From: Variovorax sp. PCZ-1
GTDB lineage: Bacteria; Pseudomonadota; Gammaproteobacteria; Burkholderiales; Burkholderiaceae_C
NCBI RefSeq assembly: GCF_018413605.1
Contig: NZ_JAHCDN010000002.1
Coordinates: 248,001 to 312,000, forward strand
Direction of reading: 5' to 3'
DNA length: 64,000 nt
This document shows, piece by piece, positions 34,702 to 43,744 of the stretch. A program made the translations under genes and the position numbers. Position 1 is the stretch's first letter, and each line of letters starts with the position of its first letter. The notes beneath the pieces are model-generated. The model saw nothing but the letters and a program-made list of their open reading frames with translations, did not search any database and was not told where the DNA came from.

Positions 34702-35660
34702 TTTTTCTCACGCAAACTCAGGAGCTGAACGACTAGATTTTTAAATCTCAAAGGCAGTACTTTCTTAACTAAATTTTTCAAGGTGAAAGAAAGAGTACCA
34801 ATCAAAAGAAAGTATCCTGAAACTCTAGGCCGTATTTCAGGAATGCTTAAGGGAGATTTAATTTGTAATGTTGCTATCACCCTCTTCAGGCGAAAAGAAA
34901 GTAACTCAAATTCTGTATGAAAAACATAGTCTGTGAGCTTGTCGTAGGCTGGAATCAGTTCTAGTTGAACCTTAAGTTTCTCAATATGTGGAGATTGCGT
35001 CCAAGTACCAGCCGTATGCAGGCGGTATACAGCCATAGGAGTTTCAATAAACCCAATCAAGCTGTTGCGAGCAATTACTATATTTGTGATCCAGTCATAA
35101 GACTTGATATTAAACAATGCATCAGGCAGTCGTGCCAATGCTGAGCGACGGTACATGCAAGTAGAAAAATTGCCTACGATATTGTCTGCAATCAATTCTC
35201 GAGCTGATATAAAACGATGTGAGTTAGATACGGGCATACGAGGGGTAAACTGTGAACTTTCCTGCTCGTAGATATAATAATTCACAGAACACAAATCAGC
35301 TTCCCAATGCAGTGACAAGAATTCAACTTGCTGTTGTAACTTGTATGGGTTTATCCAATAGTCGTCGCCTTCCAGTACTGCTACATATTCGCGTGAACAG
35401 GTGGCAAAACCGCGCTTGTAGTTTTTTGTGATACCGATATTCGCATCACTATCCAGAAAAATGAAGGTGAAGCGATCGTCTAGTCTTTCATAGGTTTTGA
35501 TAATATCTAAAGTACTATCTGTAGACTTGTCGTCTGCAATAACTAGTTCAATAAGGCCGTTAAATTTTTGGCCGAAAAGGCTGTCAAGTGCCTGGCGTAT
35601 GTACTTCTCTTGGTTATAGCAAACTAATAAAACCGAGATACTTTGATTTACTTGTGTCAT
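34698..35660 (-). CDS. Family 2 glycosyltransferase
   Basis: A 320-residue GT2 protein: ISVLLVCYNQEKYIRQALDS at the N-terminus, VIADDKSTDSTLDIIK, NIGITKNYKRGFATCSREY and VLEGDDYWINPYKLQQQ with the metal-binding acidic motif. Similar in plan to the next gene but different in sequence. AT-rich coding DNA. Probably adds one residue of the repeat unit on the cytoplasmic face. Confidence 0.87.
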   Translation of the reverse strand: MTQVNQSISVLLVCYNQEKYIRQALDSLFGQKFNGLIELVIADDKSTDSTLDIIKTYERLDDRFTFIFLDSDANIGITKNYKRGFATCSREYVAVLEGDDYWINPYKLQQQVEFLSLHWEADLCSVNYYIYEQESSQFTPRMPVSNSHRFISARELIADNIVGNFSTCMYRRSALARLPDALFNIKSYDWITNIVIARNSLIGFIETPMAVYRLHTAGTWTQSPHIEKLKVQLELIPAYDKLTDYVFHTEFELLSFRLKRVIATLQIKSPLSIPEIRPRVSGYFLLIGTLSFTLKNLVKKVLPLRFKNLVVQLLSLREKK

Positions 35661-35727
35661 TATCCAACCTTCTTGATAACGAGTGCTATTTACGTGGATA
35701 ACTGAATTTCTAGTGCAATAAGCAGAA

Positions 35728-36384
35728 TTATTTGCTTATTGGCCGCGCAGGATTGCCGACTACAGTTTCGTTTGCGGCAACATCTTTGGTTACTACTGCG
35801 CCCATTCCCACCACTGCGCCGCGCCCAATTATTCGGGGCTGACTGTATGTGCCTTGCTTTATTACCGCGCCTGCCCCAATGTAGGCGTGATCTTCAATAA
35901 TGACATTTCCATTGCACTTAACGCCAGGTGCGAAAGTAACAAAATCACCGATAATACAATCATGCGCAACATAAGAATACATGTTAGCGTGGAAATGTTT
36001 TCCGATCTTAGTATTTGCAGTAACCATAGTGAATGGGGACATAATTGAACCAACACCAACGTTGCCAGTGTCGAAAATCATAGAGTTAGCCGCAGTAATG
36101 GAAAACGCACAAGCCCTCCGCAGTTCGCAAATATCTGATATTCTTTCCCTTACCTTTGAAGAGCCTATAGCAACATTAAAAAAGCGTTCCCCAGGCAAAG
36201 ACAAGAATGTATCTATGCTAATCACAGGAATGCCGTTTACTCTCTGAGCTTCAACATCGCCTTCGATAACAAAGAACAACTCCGCTTCTTCTGCTGAAAG
36301 TGAAGCTGCAAGCGATACGCGGGCTATATGCATTGTCTCTCTACCGTGTCCACCAGCCCCAACGATCCCATAATATTTTTTCAT
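35728..36384 (-). CDS. NeuD/PglD-like sugar O- or N-acyltransferase
   Basis: A 218-residue protein starting MKKYYGIVGAGGHGRETMHI; an AAGAG ribosome site supports this ATG over the one five codons upstream. The N-terminal Rossmann-like domain is followed by a left-handed beta-helix of hexapeptide repeats (TMVTANTKIGKHFHANMYSY, VAHDCIIGDFVTFAPGVKCN, IEDHAYIGAGAVIKQGTYSQ). PglD relatives acetylate UDP- or dTDP-linked 4-amino sugars. It lies next to a DegT aminotransferase, so N-acetylation of a dTDP-4-amino-4,6-dideoxyhexose is a reasonable inference. Confidence 0.87.
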   Translation of the reverse strand: MKKYYGIVGAGGHGRETMHIARVSLAASLSAEEAELFFVIEGDVEAQRVNGIPVISIDTFLSLPGERFFNVAIGSSKVRERISDICELRRACAFSITAANSMIFDTGNVGVGSIMSPFTMVTANTKIGKHFHANMYSYVAHDCIIGDFVTFAPGVKCNGNVIIEDHAYIGAGAVIKQGTYSQPRIIGRGAVVGMGAVVTKDVAANETVVGNPARPISK

Positions 36385-36410
36385 GCGAATCTCTTGCAAA
36401 AATTATCGAT

Positions 36411-37493
36411 TCAATACCTGATAGACCTTTTGATGAGTCTGCAAATCATATCAATTTCCTCTGAGGATAAAGTGTGGTACAGAGGTAAGCAAAGAATGCG
36501 GCGAGAAATGTCTTCAGCGATAGGCGAAGTTTGATTATTTACGTACGGCAATTCAGAAAGTGATGGATAAAAATAGCGCCGAGGGTAAATACTGTTTAGA
36601 TTAAGACTTTCCATGACCTGCAGTAAGATTTTTTCTGACTGAAATATCACTGGAAAGTAGGAGTTGTTGTACTGTGTATCGGGTAAGATTTTTTGAAATA
36701 CGACGGGAAGGTTAGTTAGGTTGAGTTTGTATTGTCTGCACAGTATTTCGCGGGTTGCCAATATGTCTTGTAGGTACTTCAGATTTGTTAAACCCATTGC
36801 TGCATGCACTTCAGAGTTTTTACCGTTAACTCCTAAACCCCCAAACTCAGTCGCTGAAGTGTGACCGAAATTTCGCATCATCGCCATATTTTTCAAGATC
36901 TCAGGACTTGAGGTCACTACAGCCCCACCTTCGATCGTGTGAAATAATTTTGTGGCATGAAAGCTGCAGGTGGCTATATCTCCGTAAGCAAGTAGAGATT
37001 TTCCTTTGTATAGCGTACCAAAGGCGTGTGCCGCATCGTAAATAACCTTGAGGCCATGCTTTTTCGCAATTAAGTCAATCTCCTCAGTGTCACATGGGTT
37101 GCCAAAAACATGTGTGGCGAGGATTGCTGTTGTACGCGGAGTAATGAATTGCTCAATTTTCGATGGATCAATATTCAAGGTATCTTTGCAAATATCGACC
37201 ATGACCGGGACGCAATTCTCCCAAACAATACTCGATGTAGTAGCCACATAACTAAAAGGGGTAGTTAGTATTTCCCCCTTTAAATCAAGTGCTCGAATGG
37301 CGATTTGAAGCGCGATAGTACCGTTACTAATGTAAAGAAGATGATTAACATCAAGTTCATCCTTCAGCCTTAGCTCAAGTTCGTTGACGAGTGGGCCATT
37401 GTTAGTGAACCATTCGCGATCCCAAATACCTTTTAGATACGCTTGAAATTCAGCTATGGGGGGGGTAAACGGTTTTGTTACTGTAATATTCAT
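36411..37493 (-). CDS. DegT/DnrJ/EryC1/StrS family sugar aminotransferase
   Basis: A 360-residue PLP-dependent aminotransferase. Motifs: LYISNGTIALQIAIRAL, TPFSYVATTSSIVWENC, YDAAHAFGTLYKGK and the PLP lysine in CSFHATKLFHTIEGGAVV. Such enzymes aminate nucleotide-linked keto sugars. The dTDP-4-keto-6-deoxyglucose made by RfbB in the same locus is the likely substrate. Length is near the family norm of ~370. The gene lies 26 bases before the acyltransferase gene. Confidence 0.92.
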   Translation of the reverse strand: MNITVTKPFTPPIAEFQAYLKGIWDREWFTNNGPLVNELELRLKDELDVNHLLYISNGTIALQIAIRALDLKGEILTTPFSYVATTSSIVWENCVPVMVDICKDTLNIDPSKIEQFITPRTTAILATHVFGNPCDTEEIDLIAKKHGLKVIYDAAHAFGTLYKGKSLLAYGDIATCSFHATKLFHTIEGGAVVTSSPEILKNMAMMRNFGHTSATEFGGLGVNGKNSEVHAAMGLTNLKYLQDILATREILCRQYKLNLTNLPVVFQKILPDTQYNNSYFPVIFQSEKILLQVMESLNLNSIYPRRYFYPSLSELPYVNNQTSPIAEDISRRILCLPLYHTLSSEEIDMICRLIKRSIRY

Positions 37494-37518
37494 GGAAACA
37501 CCATAGAAGAGTTGATAT

Positions 37519-38364
37519 CTATACGTTTCTGTTAAAGAAGGAGTATATTTTTCCGAAGAGCGATGACTGAAAAGCTACCAACTTGGCTTGAGTGTGTGAG
37601 ATTAAGACTTCTTGCTTGTGGATACTAGCTTCTAGCTCATGAATACGAGTTTCAAGCTGGTGAATGGTGGCGGACTGAACCTCTATGAAATCAGCACGAG
37701 CCTTTGACTCCATTGCAAGTCTGACTTTTGTCTGCTCAGCGATAAGACTAGGAGTGTTGTTCTGTGAACTCCAGCTTGCTTCATTTGCGTTCAGAATCTT
37801 AATTTCCAGATTGAAATCCAAAGCAGTGGATTTGCGAGCTTCGACGATTAACTCGTTATGAAACGGGCGTGTTTCTAACCCAACAAGGACCTCATCTTCG
37901 CTTGCACGATAATCTTGAAACGAAACCGACTTAAAGCCAGCCTCTCCTAAAACGCGAGTTAGTTCTTCTGCGTCATATAGAAAATGATGGCCCCAAGCCC
38001 GCATTCCCTCGTTAAGCATGAGGCATCTGGAAGCGGGCTGCCAAAGATCGCCCCATTCGTTAACTTTGTCAGAAAAATATGTGAAGACCAAGAATCTTAG
38101 ATTAGGAGTTGTTATTCTTATAACACCATCTTGCGCAAGCAATCTGTAACACTCTTTTAAAAATTCTACAGCTTGGGCTCGAGTGATGTGTTCAATGAAA
38201 TGCTCTGTAAAGATGTGACTGACGGTAGCGTCTTGAAAGGGCAGTGGTTGCGTAAGATCTAAATGTTGATCCGCCTGAGGAGAATCAAGATCAATATTAT
38301 TCCATCCTGTCAAAATGTTTGACCCACATCCTAGGTGTAATTTCAGATTAGATATTGTCATCAT
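37519..38364 (-). CDS. SAM-dependent methyltransferase with C-terminal coiled coil
   Basis: A 281-residue protein. The N-terminal class I methyltransferase domain has LKLHLGCGSNILTGWNNIDL (SAM motif I) and HIFTEHFIEHITRAQAVEFL, the pattern of bacterial class I polysaccharide methyltransferases. Residues ~205-265 (ESKARADFIEVQSATIHQLE and onward) form a predicted coiled coil, which could set chain length or tether the enzyme to the exporter, as in WbdD-like systems (inference). It overlaps wzt by 17 bases. Confidence 0.83.
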   Translation of the reverse strand: MMTISNLKLHLGCGSNILTGWNNIDLDSPQADQHLDLTQPLPFQDATVSHIFTEHFIEHITRAQAVEFLKECYRLLAQDGVIRITTPNLRFLVFTYFSDKVNEWGDLWQPASRCLMLNEGMRAWGHHFLYDAEELTRVLGEAGFKSVSFQDYRASEDEVLVGLETRPFHNELIVEARKSTALDFNLEIKILNANEASWSSQNNTPSLIAEQTKVRLAMESKARADFIEVQSATIHQLETRIHELEASIHKQEVLISHTQAKLVAFQSSLFGKIYSFFNRNV

Positions 38365-39688
38365 TCAGTTCTCTGATTCTTAAGGAGTTACTCCAATATG
38401 CAGCAGCATAAATTTGCGGATGTCCTGCACTTGAGAGTACAAATTTGGTAGAAATAGGAACAAAGTCTATAACGTCTACCTCTCCAATAGCCATGTTGAT
38501 TGGCTCCGACAGCATTGAAGAGATCACATAAGCTCCTTCACGAAGAAAAGCCGTGAATTCCCATTCCACAACATATATGTTACCTACTCTTGGATCAACT
38601 ATATTCCTATCACCCTCTAAAGCCGTATCAGAGTAAATAATATCTTTACCATTCTTATCGCGTATGTGATAGGCCAAACCTAAGCTTGACACGCTTTTAT
38701 GAATTCGGAGGACTTGTCTAAGAACTACTGTTTGTCCAAACTCAACAGTGTCTATGATTTGCCCGTCTTTGTTTGCTAAAGACACATTGATGAATTCTGC
38801 TACGCCGTTACTTATGCGCTGAAAGTAAGCATGCGACTTAAAAGCCTCAATACCGTCATTTAATTCAGAGCTATCGCTAGCAACTACTTTTGTATCAACC
38901 GGCATACTTTTGCCGGCTCGCTGGCTGTGTACTAGAGCAGTATAGTACTTCTCTACTGCTGTATTCACCTCCCCAAGATACAGACTTCGACCAGAATCTA
39001 ACAATAAGGCGCGGCTGCAAAGAGATTTTACGGAGGCTGTATCGTGACTAACAAATAATACGGTAGAGCCTGATGCGATAATATTTTGTATCATCTTGGC
39101 GCACTTGGCCTGAAAATAAGCATCGCCTACGGATAGGGCTTCATCGACTACCAAAATATCCGGTTCGACGTGGATAGCCACTGAAAATGCCAATCGAACC
39201 ATCATCCCGCTGGAGTAAGTTTTCACAGGCTGATCGATGAATTCACCAATATCTGCAAAAGCTATAATTTTGTCTAGACGTTGATCAATTTCCTCATTGG
39301 ATAAGCCCAAAACAGCTGCATTCATGTGAATGTTCTCTAGGCCAGTAAACTCAGGGTTAAAGCCGGAGCCAAGTTCAAGTAGGGCTGCGATACGTCCTTT
39401 CGTTTGAATACTGCCTGTCGTAGGTGTGAGAGTTCCACATATCATTTGCAGCAAAGTTGATTTGCCGCTGCCATTACGTCCGATAATGCCTACTGTTTCC
39501 CCCTTTTTGACCTCAAATGAGATATCTTGTAGTGCCCAAAATTCCTTGTAGTAGCGTTTGCGCTCGTAGCCAAACAGACTTTGCAGTCTTGGAAATGCAA
39601 ACTGCTTGAGTCTGTCGTTAGGCTGAGCATACATAGCAAAGCACTTGCTCAGATTTTCAACTCTAATAGCAATTTCTTTAGAGGACAT
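38348..39688 (-). CDS. wzt: O-antigen/polysaccharide ABC exporter ATP-binding protein (Wzt type, with C-terminal substrate domain)
   Basis: A 446-residue protein. The start at 39688 has a strong AGGAAGG site; the longer frame to 39730 runs inside wzm. Residues ~1-245 are the ABC ATPase: Walker A GIIGRNGSGKSTLLQ, signature VKTYSSGMMVRL and Walker B PDILVVDEAL. The last ~180 residues form the Wzt carbohydrate-binding extension that in related systems recognises a modified chain end. Overlap with wzm and the methyltransferase indicates a coupled exporter module. Confidence 0.91.
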   Translation of the reverse strand: MSSKEIAIRVENLSKCFAMYAQPNDRLKQFAFPRLQSLFGYERKRYYKEFWALQDISFEVKKGETVGIIGRNGSGKSTLLQMICGTLTPTTGSIQTKGRIAALLELGSGFNPEFTGLENIHMNAAVLGLSNEEIDQRLDKIIAFADIGEFIDQPVKTYSSGMMVRLAFSVAIHVEPDILVVDEALSVGDAYFQAKCAKMIQNIIASGSTVLFVSHDTASVKSLCSRALLLDSGRSLYLGEVNTAVEKYYTALVHSQRAGKSMPVDTKVVASDSSELNDGIEAFKSHAYFQRISNGVAEFINVSLANKDGQIIDTVEFGQTVVLRQVLRIHKSVSSLGLAYHIRDKNGKDIIYSDTALEGDRNIVDPRVGNIYVVEWEFTAFLREGAYVISSMLSEPINMAIGEVDVIDFVPISTKFVLSSAGHPQIYAAAYWSNSLRIRELNDDNI

Positions 39689-40496
39689 CGGCGAAGCCCT
39701 TCCTAGTTTTTTGAAACCAAGCAAAGCCAAGCCAGCAAATAACAGCCGATGTGATCCAAGCTATGCCTAGTGTCAGGGCATCTGGTATCTTTCCCCAATA
39801 AAGTACATCTCGGCTAATTTCGATAATAGGTGTTAACGGATTGGCATAAAAGAGATAGCGATATGTTGCGGGTATAGCTTTGAGTGGAAAAAAAATGGGG
39901 CTTAGAAACATCAGTGCCGTAATCGCTACGCCAATGAATTGCCCTACATCGCGCAAGTAAACGCCAAGTGAGGATAAAAACCAAGACATGCCTACTACTA
40001 GAAAAACTAGCGGTAGGATAACTATGGGTAAGAAAACGATTGTCCAGTGCGGCAAACCAAAAAATAGAAGATATGCAGCTAACCAGACTAGCATGCTTAT
40101 ACAGGCGTGAAACACTGCGTTAGCAACGATTACCCAGGGCAGTATTTCTAACGGAAAAACCACTTTTTTGACATAATTAACGTTAGACACAATTAAGCTC
40201 GGTGCACGGCTGATGCTTTCTGAGAAGATTGAAAAAACTATCAGCCCAACAAAAAGTATTAGTGCGAATTCTGTCTTCGAATCGCTAACAGGATTCCAGC
40301 GTGCTTTGAAGACCTCGCTGAAAATAAACGTATAGACGGCTAGCATGCACAACGGTAGTACAAAAGACCATGCAATACCAAGAAACGAGCCTTTATACCT
40401 GAGCTGCACTTCGCGTTTAACGCAAACTAGAATCAGTTCTCGATTGCGTATTAACGAACTCAGCATTTCAGATGGTGAAGCGGGAAATTGTTTCAT
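39678..40496 (-). CDS. wzm: O-antigen/polysaccharide ABC exporter permease (Wzm type)
   Basis: A 272-residue ABC-2 permease with six hydrophobic segments. The N-terminal LILVCVKREVQLRYKGSFLG and central YLRDVGQFIGVAITALMFLS segments are hallmarks of the Wzm/KpsM family. It moves undecaprenyl-linked polysaccharide across the inner membrane with Wzt. Start codon overlaps the last base of rfbC, and the 3' end overlaps wzt. Confidence 0.92.
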   Translation of the reverse strand: MKQFPASPSEMLSSLIRNRELILVCVKREVQLRYKGSFLGIAWSFVLPLCMLAVYTFIFSEVFKARWNPVSDSKTEFALILFVGLIVFSIFSESISRAPSLIVSNVNYVKKVVFPLEILPWVIVANAVFHACISMLVWLAAYLLFFGLPHWTIVFLPIVILPLVFLVVGMSWFLSSLGVYLRDVGQFIGVAITALMFLSPIFFPLKAIPATYRYLFYANPLTPIIEISRDVLYWGKIPDALTLGIAWITSAVICWLGFAWFQKTRKGFADVL

Positions 40497-41047
40497 TAAT
40501 TGAATGTATCTGCATCAAACAAGCCTGATGCGGTTCGATCTTTGTCGGAGAGTAGGATTTGCAAGCCAGACGGCCAATCGACTCCTATACTTGAGTCGTT
40601 CCAGGCGATACTGCGTTCAAATTGTGCGGCGTAAAAGTCTGTGGTTTTGTACAAAAACTCCGCAGTGCCAGAAAGCACGAGAAACCCATGAGCGAATCCT
40701 TCTGGAACCCATAGCTGTTTCTTGTTCTCTGCACTTAAGTGCACGCCCACCCATTTCCCGAAATTGGGTGAGCTTTTGCGGATATCAACCGCTACGTCAA
40801 AGACCTCTCCTTGTGTGACTCGTACGAGTTTACCTTGGGGTTGGTGCAGTTGATAGTGCAGGCCACGCAATACGCCTTTGGAGGATTTAGAGTGATTGTC
40901 TTGAACGAAATTGCGTTCTAAGCCTGTGGCTTGTGCAAAATCGCGAGCACTAAAACTTTCGAAGAAAAAGCCGCGCTCATCGCCGAAGACTTTGGGTTCG
41001 AGGATGAGGACTTCGGGTAGTGCGGTTGGCGTAACTGTGTAAGGCAT
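40496..41047 (-). CDS. rfbC: dTDP-4-dehydrorhamnose 3,5-epimerase
   Basis: A 183-residue cupin-fold enzyme. Family motifs: GDERGFFFESFSARDF, FVQDNHSKSSKGVLRGLHYQ (with catalytic His) and VPEGFAHGFLVLS. It converts dTDP-4-keto-6-deoxyglucose to dTDP-4-keto-L-rhamnose. The reductase RfbD that completes dTDP-rhamnose is not encoded in the window. Confidence 0.95.
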   Translation of the reverse strand: MPYTVTPTALPEVLILEPKVFGDERGFFFESFSARDFAQATGLERNFVQDNHSKSSKGVLRGLHYQLHQPQGKLVRVTQGEVFDVAVDIRKSSPNFGKWVGVHLSAENKKQLWVPEGFAHGFLVLSGTAEFLYKTTDFYAAQFERSIAWNDSSIGVDWPSGLQILLSDKDRTASGLFDADTFN

Positions 41048-41051
41048 AAAT

Positions 41052-41942
41052 CTATTTCAATAAACCCAAGAGGTACTGGCCATAGGCGTTTTTCTTCAAT
41101 GAGTCTGCTAAAGCGTGTAAACGATTGGCATCAATCCAGCCAGAGCGGTAAGCAATCTCCTCTGGGCAGCACACTTTAAGACCTTGGCGGTGCTCAATGG
41201 TGGCAATGAATTGACTGGCTTCCAGTAGACTTTCATGCGTGCCGGTATCAAGCCAAGCGTAGCCGCGTTGCATGATCTGCACATTCAGCTGTTCCATTTG
41301 TAGGTAGGCATCGTTGACTGCAGTAATCTCTAACTCGCCGCGCGCGCTGGGCTTGACCGATTTGGCAATCTCGACAACTTGCTTGTCATAAAAATACAGA
41401 CCGGTCACAGCATAGTTGCTCTTGGGAACGGCGGGCTTTTCTTCAATGCAGTTGGCTTTGCCCTGTGCATCGAACGCTACGACGCCGTAGCGCTCGGGGT
41501 CTTTGACATGGTAGGCGAAGACTGTGGCTCCTTGGGCTTGTTGGTCAGCCGCACCAAGTAAATGTTGAAAATCATGGCCGTAGAAAATGTTGTCTCCAAG
41601 CACGAGAGCGCTGGGGGAGTTGCCAATAAACTTTTCACCGATGATGAAGGCCTGTGCTAGACCATCGGGGCTGGGTTGGATGGCGTATTGCAGGTTAATG
41701 CCCCACTGGCTGCCGTCACCCAAGAGTTGTTGATAGCGCGGCGTGTCTTGCGGGGTGCTGATGACGAGAATATCGCGTATGCCTGCGAGCATGAGGGTGC
41801 TCAAAGGGTAATACACCATGGGCTTGTCGTACACCGGAAGCAGCTGCTTGCTGATGGCGAGAGTGGCGGGGTGTAAGCGTGTGCCTGAGCCGCCGGCGAG
41901 GATGATGCCTTTACGGTTCGTAGGCTGGCTTGCGGTGCTCAT
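41052..41942 (-). CDS. rfbA: Glucose-1-phosphate thymidylyltransferase
   Basis: A 296-residue nucleotidyltransferase starting [20 protein letters not shown]; the ATG overlaps the rfbB stop as ATGA and has an AAGGAT ribosome site, so the longer frame is rejected. Motifs: [32 protein letters not shown] and [11 protein letters not shown]. It makes dTDP-glucose for RfbB. Confidence 0.96.
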   Translation of the reverse strand: MSTASQPTNRKGIILAGGSGTRLHPATLAISKQLLPVYDKPMVYYPLSTLMLAGIRDILVISTPQDTPRYQQLLGDGSQWGINLQYAIQPSPDGLAQAFIIGEKFIGNSPSALVLGDNIFYGHDFQHLLGAADQQAQGATVFAYHVKDPERYGVVAFDAQGKANCIEEKPAVPKSNYAVTGLYFYDKQVVEIAKSVKPSARGELEITAVNDAYLQMEQLNVQIMQRGYAWLDTGTHESLLEASQFIATIEHRQGLKVCCPEEIAYRSGWIDANRLHALADSLKKNAYGQYLLGLLK

Positions 41943-43009
41943 GCTGCATCCTTGTATTGTTTTTGCAGCCAATCGCGATAGCTGCCGCTTTGTACGTGGG
42001 CTACCCAGTCTGGGTTGTCAAGATACCATTGCACAGTTTTGCGAATACCACTGTCGAAGGTGTCAGCGGGTTTCCATCCCAGTTCTTGGTGGATTTTGCT
42101 AGCATCGATGGCGTAACGGCGGTCATGGCCTGGGCGATCTTGCACATAAGTGATTTGGGTGCTGTAGCTTTTGCCGTCTGCGCGAGGGCGCAGTTCATCA
42201 AGTAAAGCGCAAATGGTTTTGACAATTTCTATGTTGGGCTTTTCGTTCCAGCCGCCGATGTTGTAGACCTCACCAGGACGACCCGCTTCCAGTACGCGGC
42301 GGATGGCGCTGCAATGGTCTTTGACGTAGAGCCAATCACGGATTTGCATACCATCGCCATACACGGGCAGGTGTTTACCAGCCAAGGCGTTAACGATCAT
42401 CAGAGGGATGAGCTTCTCGGGGAAGTGGTAGGGGCCGTAGTTGTTGGAGCAATTGGTTGTCAGCGTGGGTAGGCCGTAGGTGTGGTGGTAGGCGCGCACG
42501 AGATGATCGCTGGCAGCTTTGCTGGCGCTGTAGGGGCTGTTGGGCTCGTAGGTGTGTTTTTCGGTGAAGGCGGCGGCACTTGGAGCGAGTGAACCATAGA
42601 CTTCGTCCGTAGAGACATGCAGATAGCGAAAACTTGATTTTCGCTCGGCCGCTAGGCTTGACCAGTAGCTGCGAACAGCTTCGAGCAAGCGGAAGGTGCC
42701 AACAATATTGGTTTGGATGAATGCTTCGGGGCCGTGGATTGAGCGATCGACATGGCTCTCGGCAGCGAAGTGCACGACTGCGCTGGGCTGGTGCTGCTGA
42801 AGGAGGGTTGAGATGCGCTCGGAGTCGGCAATATCAGCTTGCACGAAGATGTGATCGGGATCATCAGCCAAGCTGCTGAGATTCTCTAAATTGCCCGCAT
42901 AAGTGAGAGCATCAACATTCACAACGGCTTGGCTTGAGGCAGCCCGCCAGTCCAACACGAAATTAGAGCCAATGAAGCCTGCTCCGCCAGTCACTAGAAT
43001 TTTGCTCAT
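41939..43009 (-). CDS. rfbB: dTDP-glucose 4,6-dehydratase
   Basis: A 356-residue NAD-dependent extended short-chain dehydrogenase starting [18 protein letters not shown]; an upstream GTG is less likely. The catalytic set is visible: STDEVYGSL and [15 protein letters not shown], plus [19 protein letters not shown]. It produces dTDP-4-keto-6-deoxyglucose, the branch point for rhamnose and for 4-amino-4,6-dideoxy sugars. It is the first gene of the minus-strand polysaccharide locus. Confidence 0.96.
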   Translation of the reverse strand: MSKILVTGGAGFIGSNFVLDWRAASSQAVVNVDALTYAGNLENLSSLADDPDHIFVQADIADSERISTLLQQHQPSAVVHFAAESHVDRSIHGPEAFIQTNIVGTFRLLEAVRSYWSSLAAERKSSFRYLHVSTDEVYGSLAPSAAAFTEKHTYEPNSPYSASKAASDHLVRAYHHTYGLPTLTTNCSNNYGPYHFPEKLIPLMIVNALAGKHLPVYGDGMQIRDWLYVKDHCSAIRRVLEAGRPGEVYNIGGWNEKPNIEIVKTICALLDELRPRADGKSYSTQITYVQDRPGHDRRYAIDASKIHQELGWKPADTFDSGIRKTVQWYLDNPDWVAHVQSGSYRDWLQKQYKDAA

Positions 43010-43089
43010 ATGCACCACTTAATTTATTTGTCATATTTTAAGGGAGATCGATGAGATAGCGGGCGCTTGCCAGCGGTTAACATCCTGAG

Positions 43090-43728
43090 ATGCTTGCAAA
43101 ACTGATGAGTTTGTTTTTATTGGGTTTGGTGCGCCTGCTTACAGGTGCACAGGCGCGCTGGCATGGGTGCCCGCCCAAGGCGGAGCAGCGCATCTATTTT
43201 GCCAATCACCAAAGCCATGCTGATTTGGTGATGATTTGGGCTGCTTTGCCCTCCGAGCTGCGTGGCATCACGCGGCCGATTGCAGCCAAGGACTATTGGA
43301 CGAAAACGCCTTTTAAGCATTGGCTCACAAGCAGGGTATTCAATGCGGTGTATGTGGAACGTGAGCGCAAGCCTGATGAGAGCGGTGTGTTCAGTGATCC
43401 GCTCGCGCCTTTGATCGAAGCGCTGGCCAATGGTGATTCGATTATTTTGTTTCCAGAGGGCACACGTGGCTATGAAGAACTGCCTCAGCGCTTTAAGAGC
43501 GGCTTGTATAACCTAGCGCTCAAATTCCCCAACGTCGTGCTCGTGCCAGCTTGGATCAACAATATTCAGCGTTTGCTACCCAAAGGCGAAGTGGTGCCCG
43601 TGCCGGTATTGTGCAGCGTGACGTTTGGCGCGCCTATGCAGGTGATGCAAGCGAGTGGCCAAGTAGAAGACCATGCCGCCTTCGCTGAACGCGCGCGCGA
43701 TGCTGTGATTGCTTTGCGTGACGTATGA
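43090..43728 (+). CDS. 1-acylglycerol-3-phosphate O-acyltransferase-like protein
   Basis: A 212-residue PlsC-superfamily acyltransferase. The catalytic HX4D motif is NHQSHAD, and the acceptor-binding motif is LFPEGTRGY. One N-terminal hydrophobic segment (LMSLFLLGLVRLL) anchors it. It lies 16 bases before a CdsA-like gene, so the pair would make phosphatidic acid and then CDP-diacylglycerol. This pairing as a second copy beside the main PlsC/CdsA is common, so the assignment to bulk phospholipid synthesis is uncertain. Confidence 0.87.
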   Translation: MLAKLMSLFLLGLVRLLTGAQARWHGCPPKAEQRIYFANHQSHADLVMIWAALPSELRGITRPIAAKDYWTKTPFKHWLTSRVFNAVYVERERKPDESGVFSDPLAPLIEALANGDSIILFPEGTRGYEELPQRFKSGLYNLALKFPNVVLVPAWINNIQRLLPKGEVVPVPVLCSVTFGAPMQVMQASGQVEDHAAFAERARDAVIALRDV

Positions 43729-43744
43729 GGCGAGGTAAGAAGCG

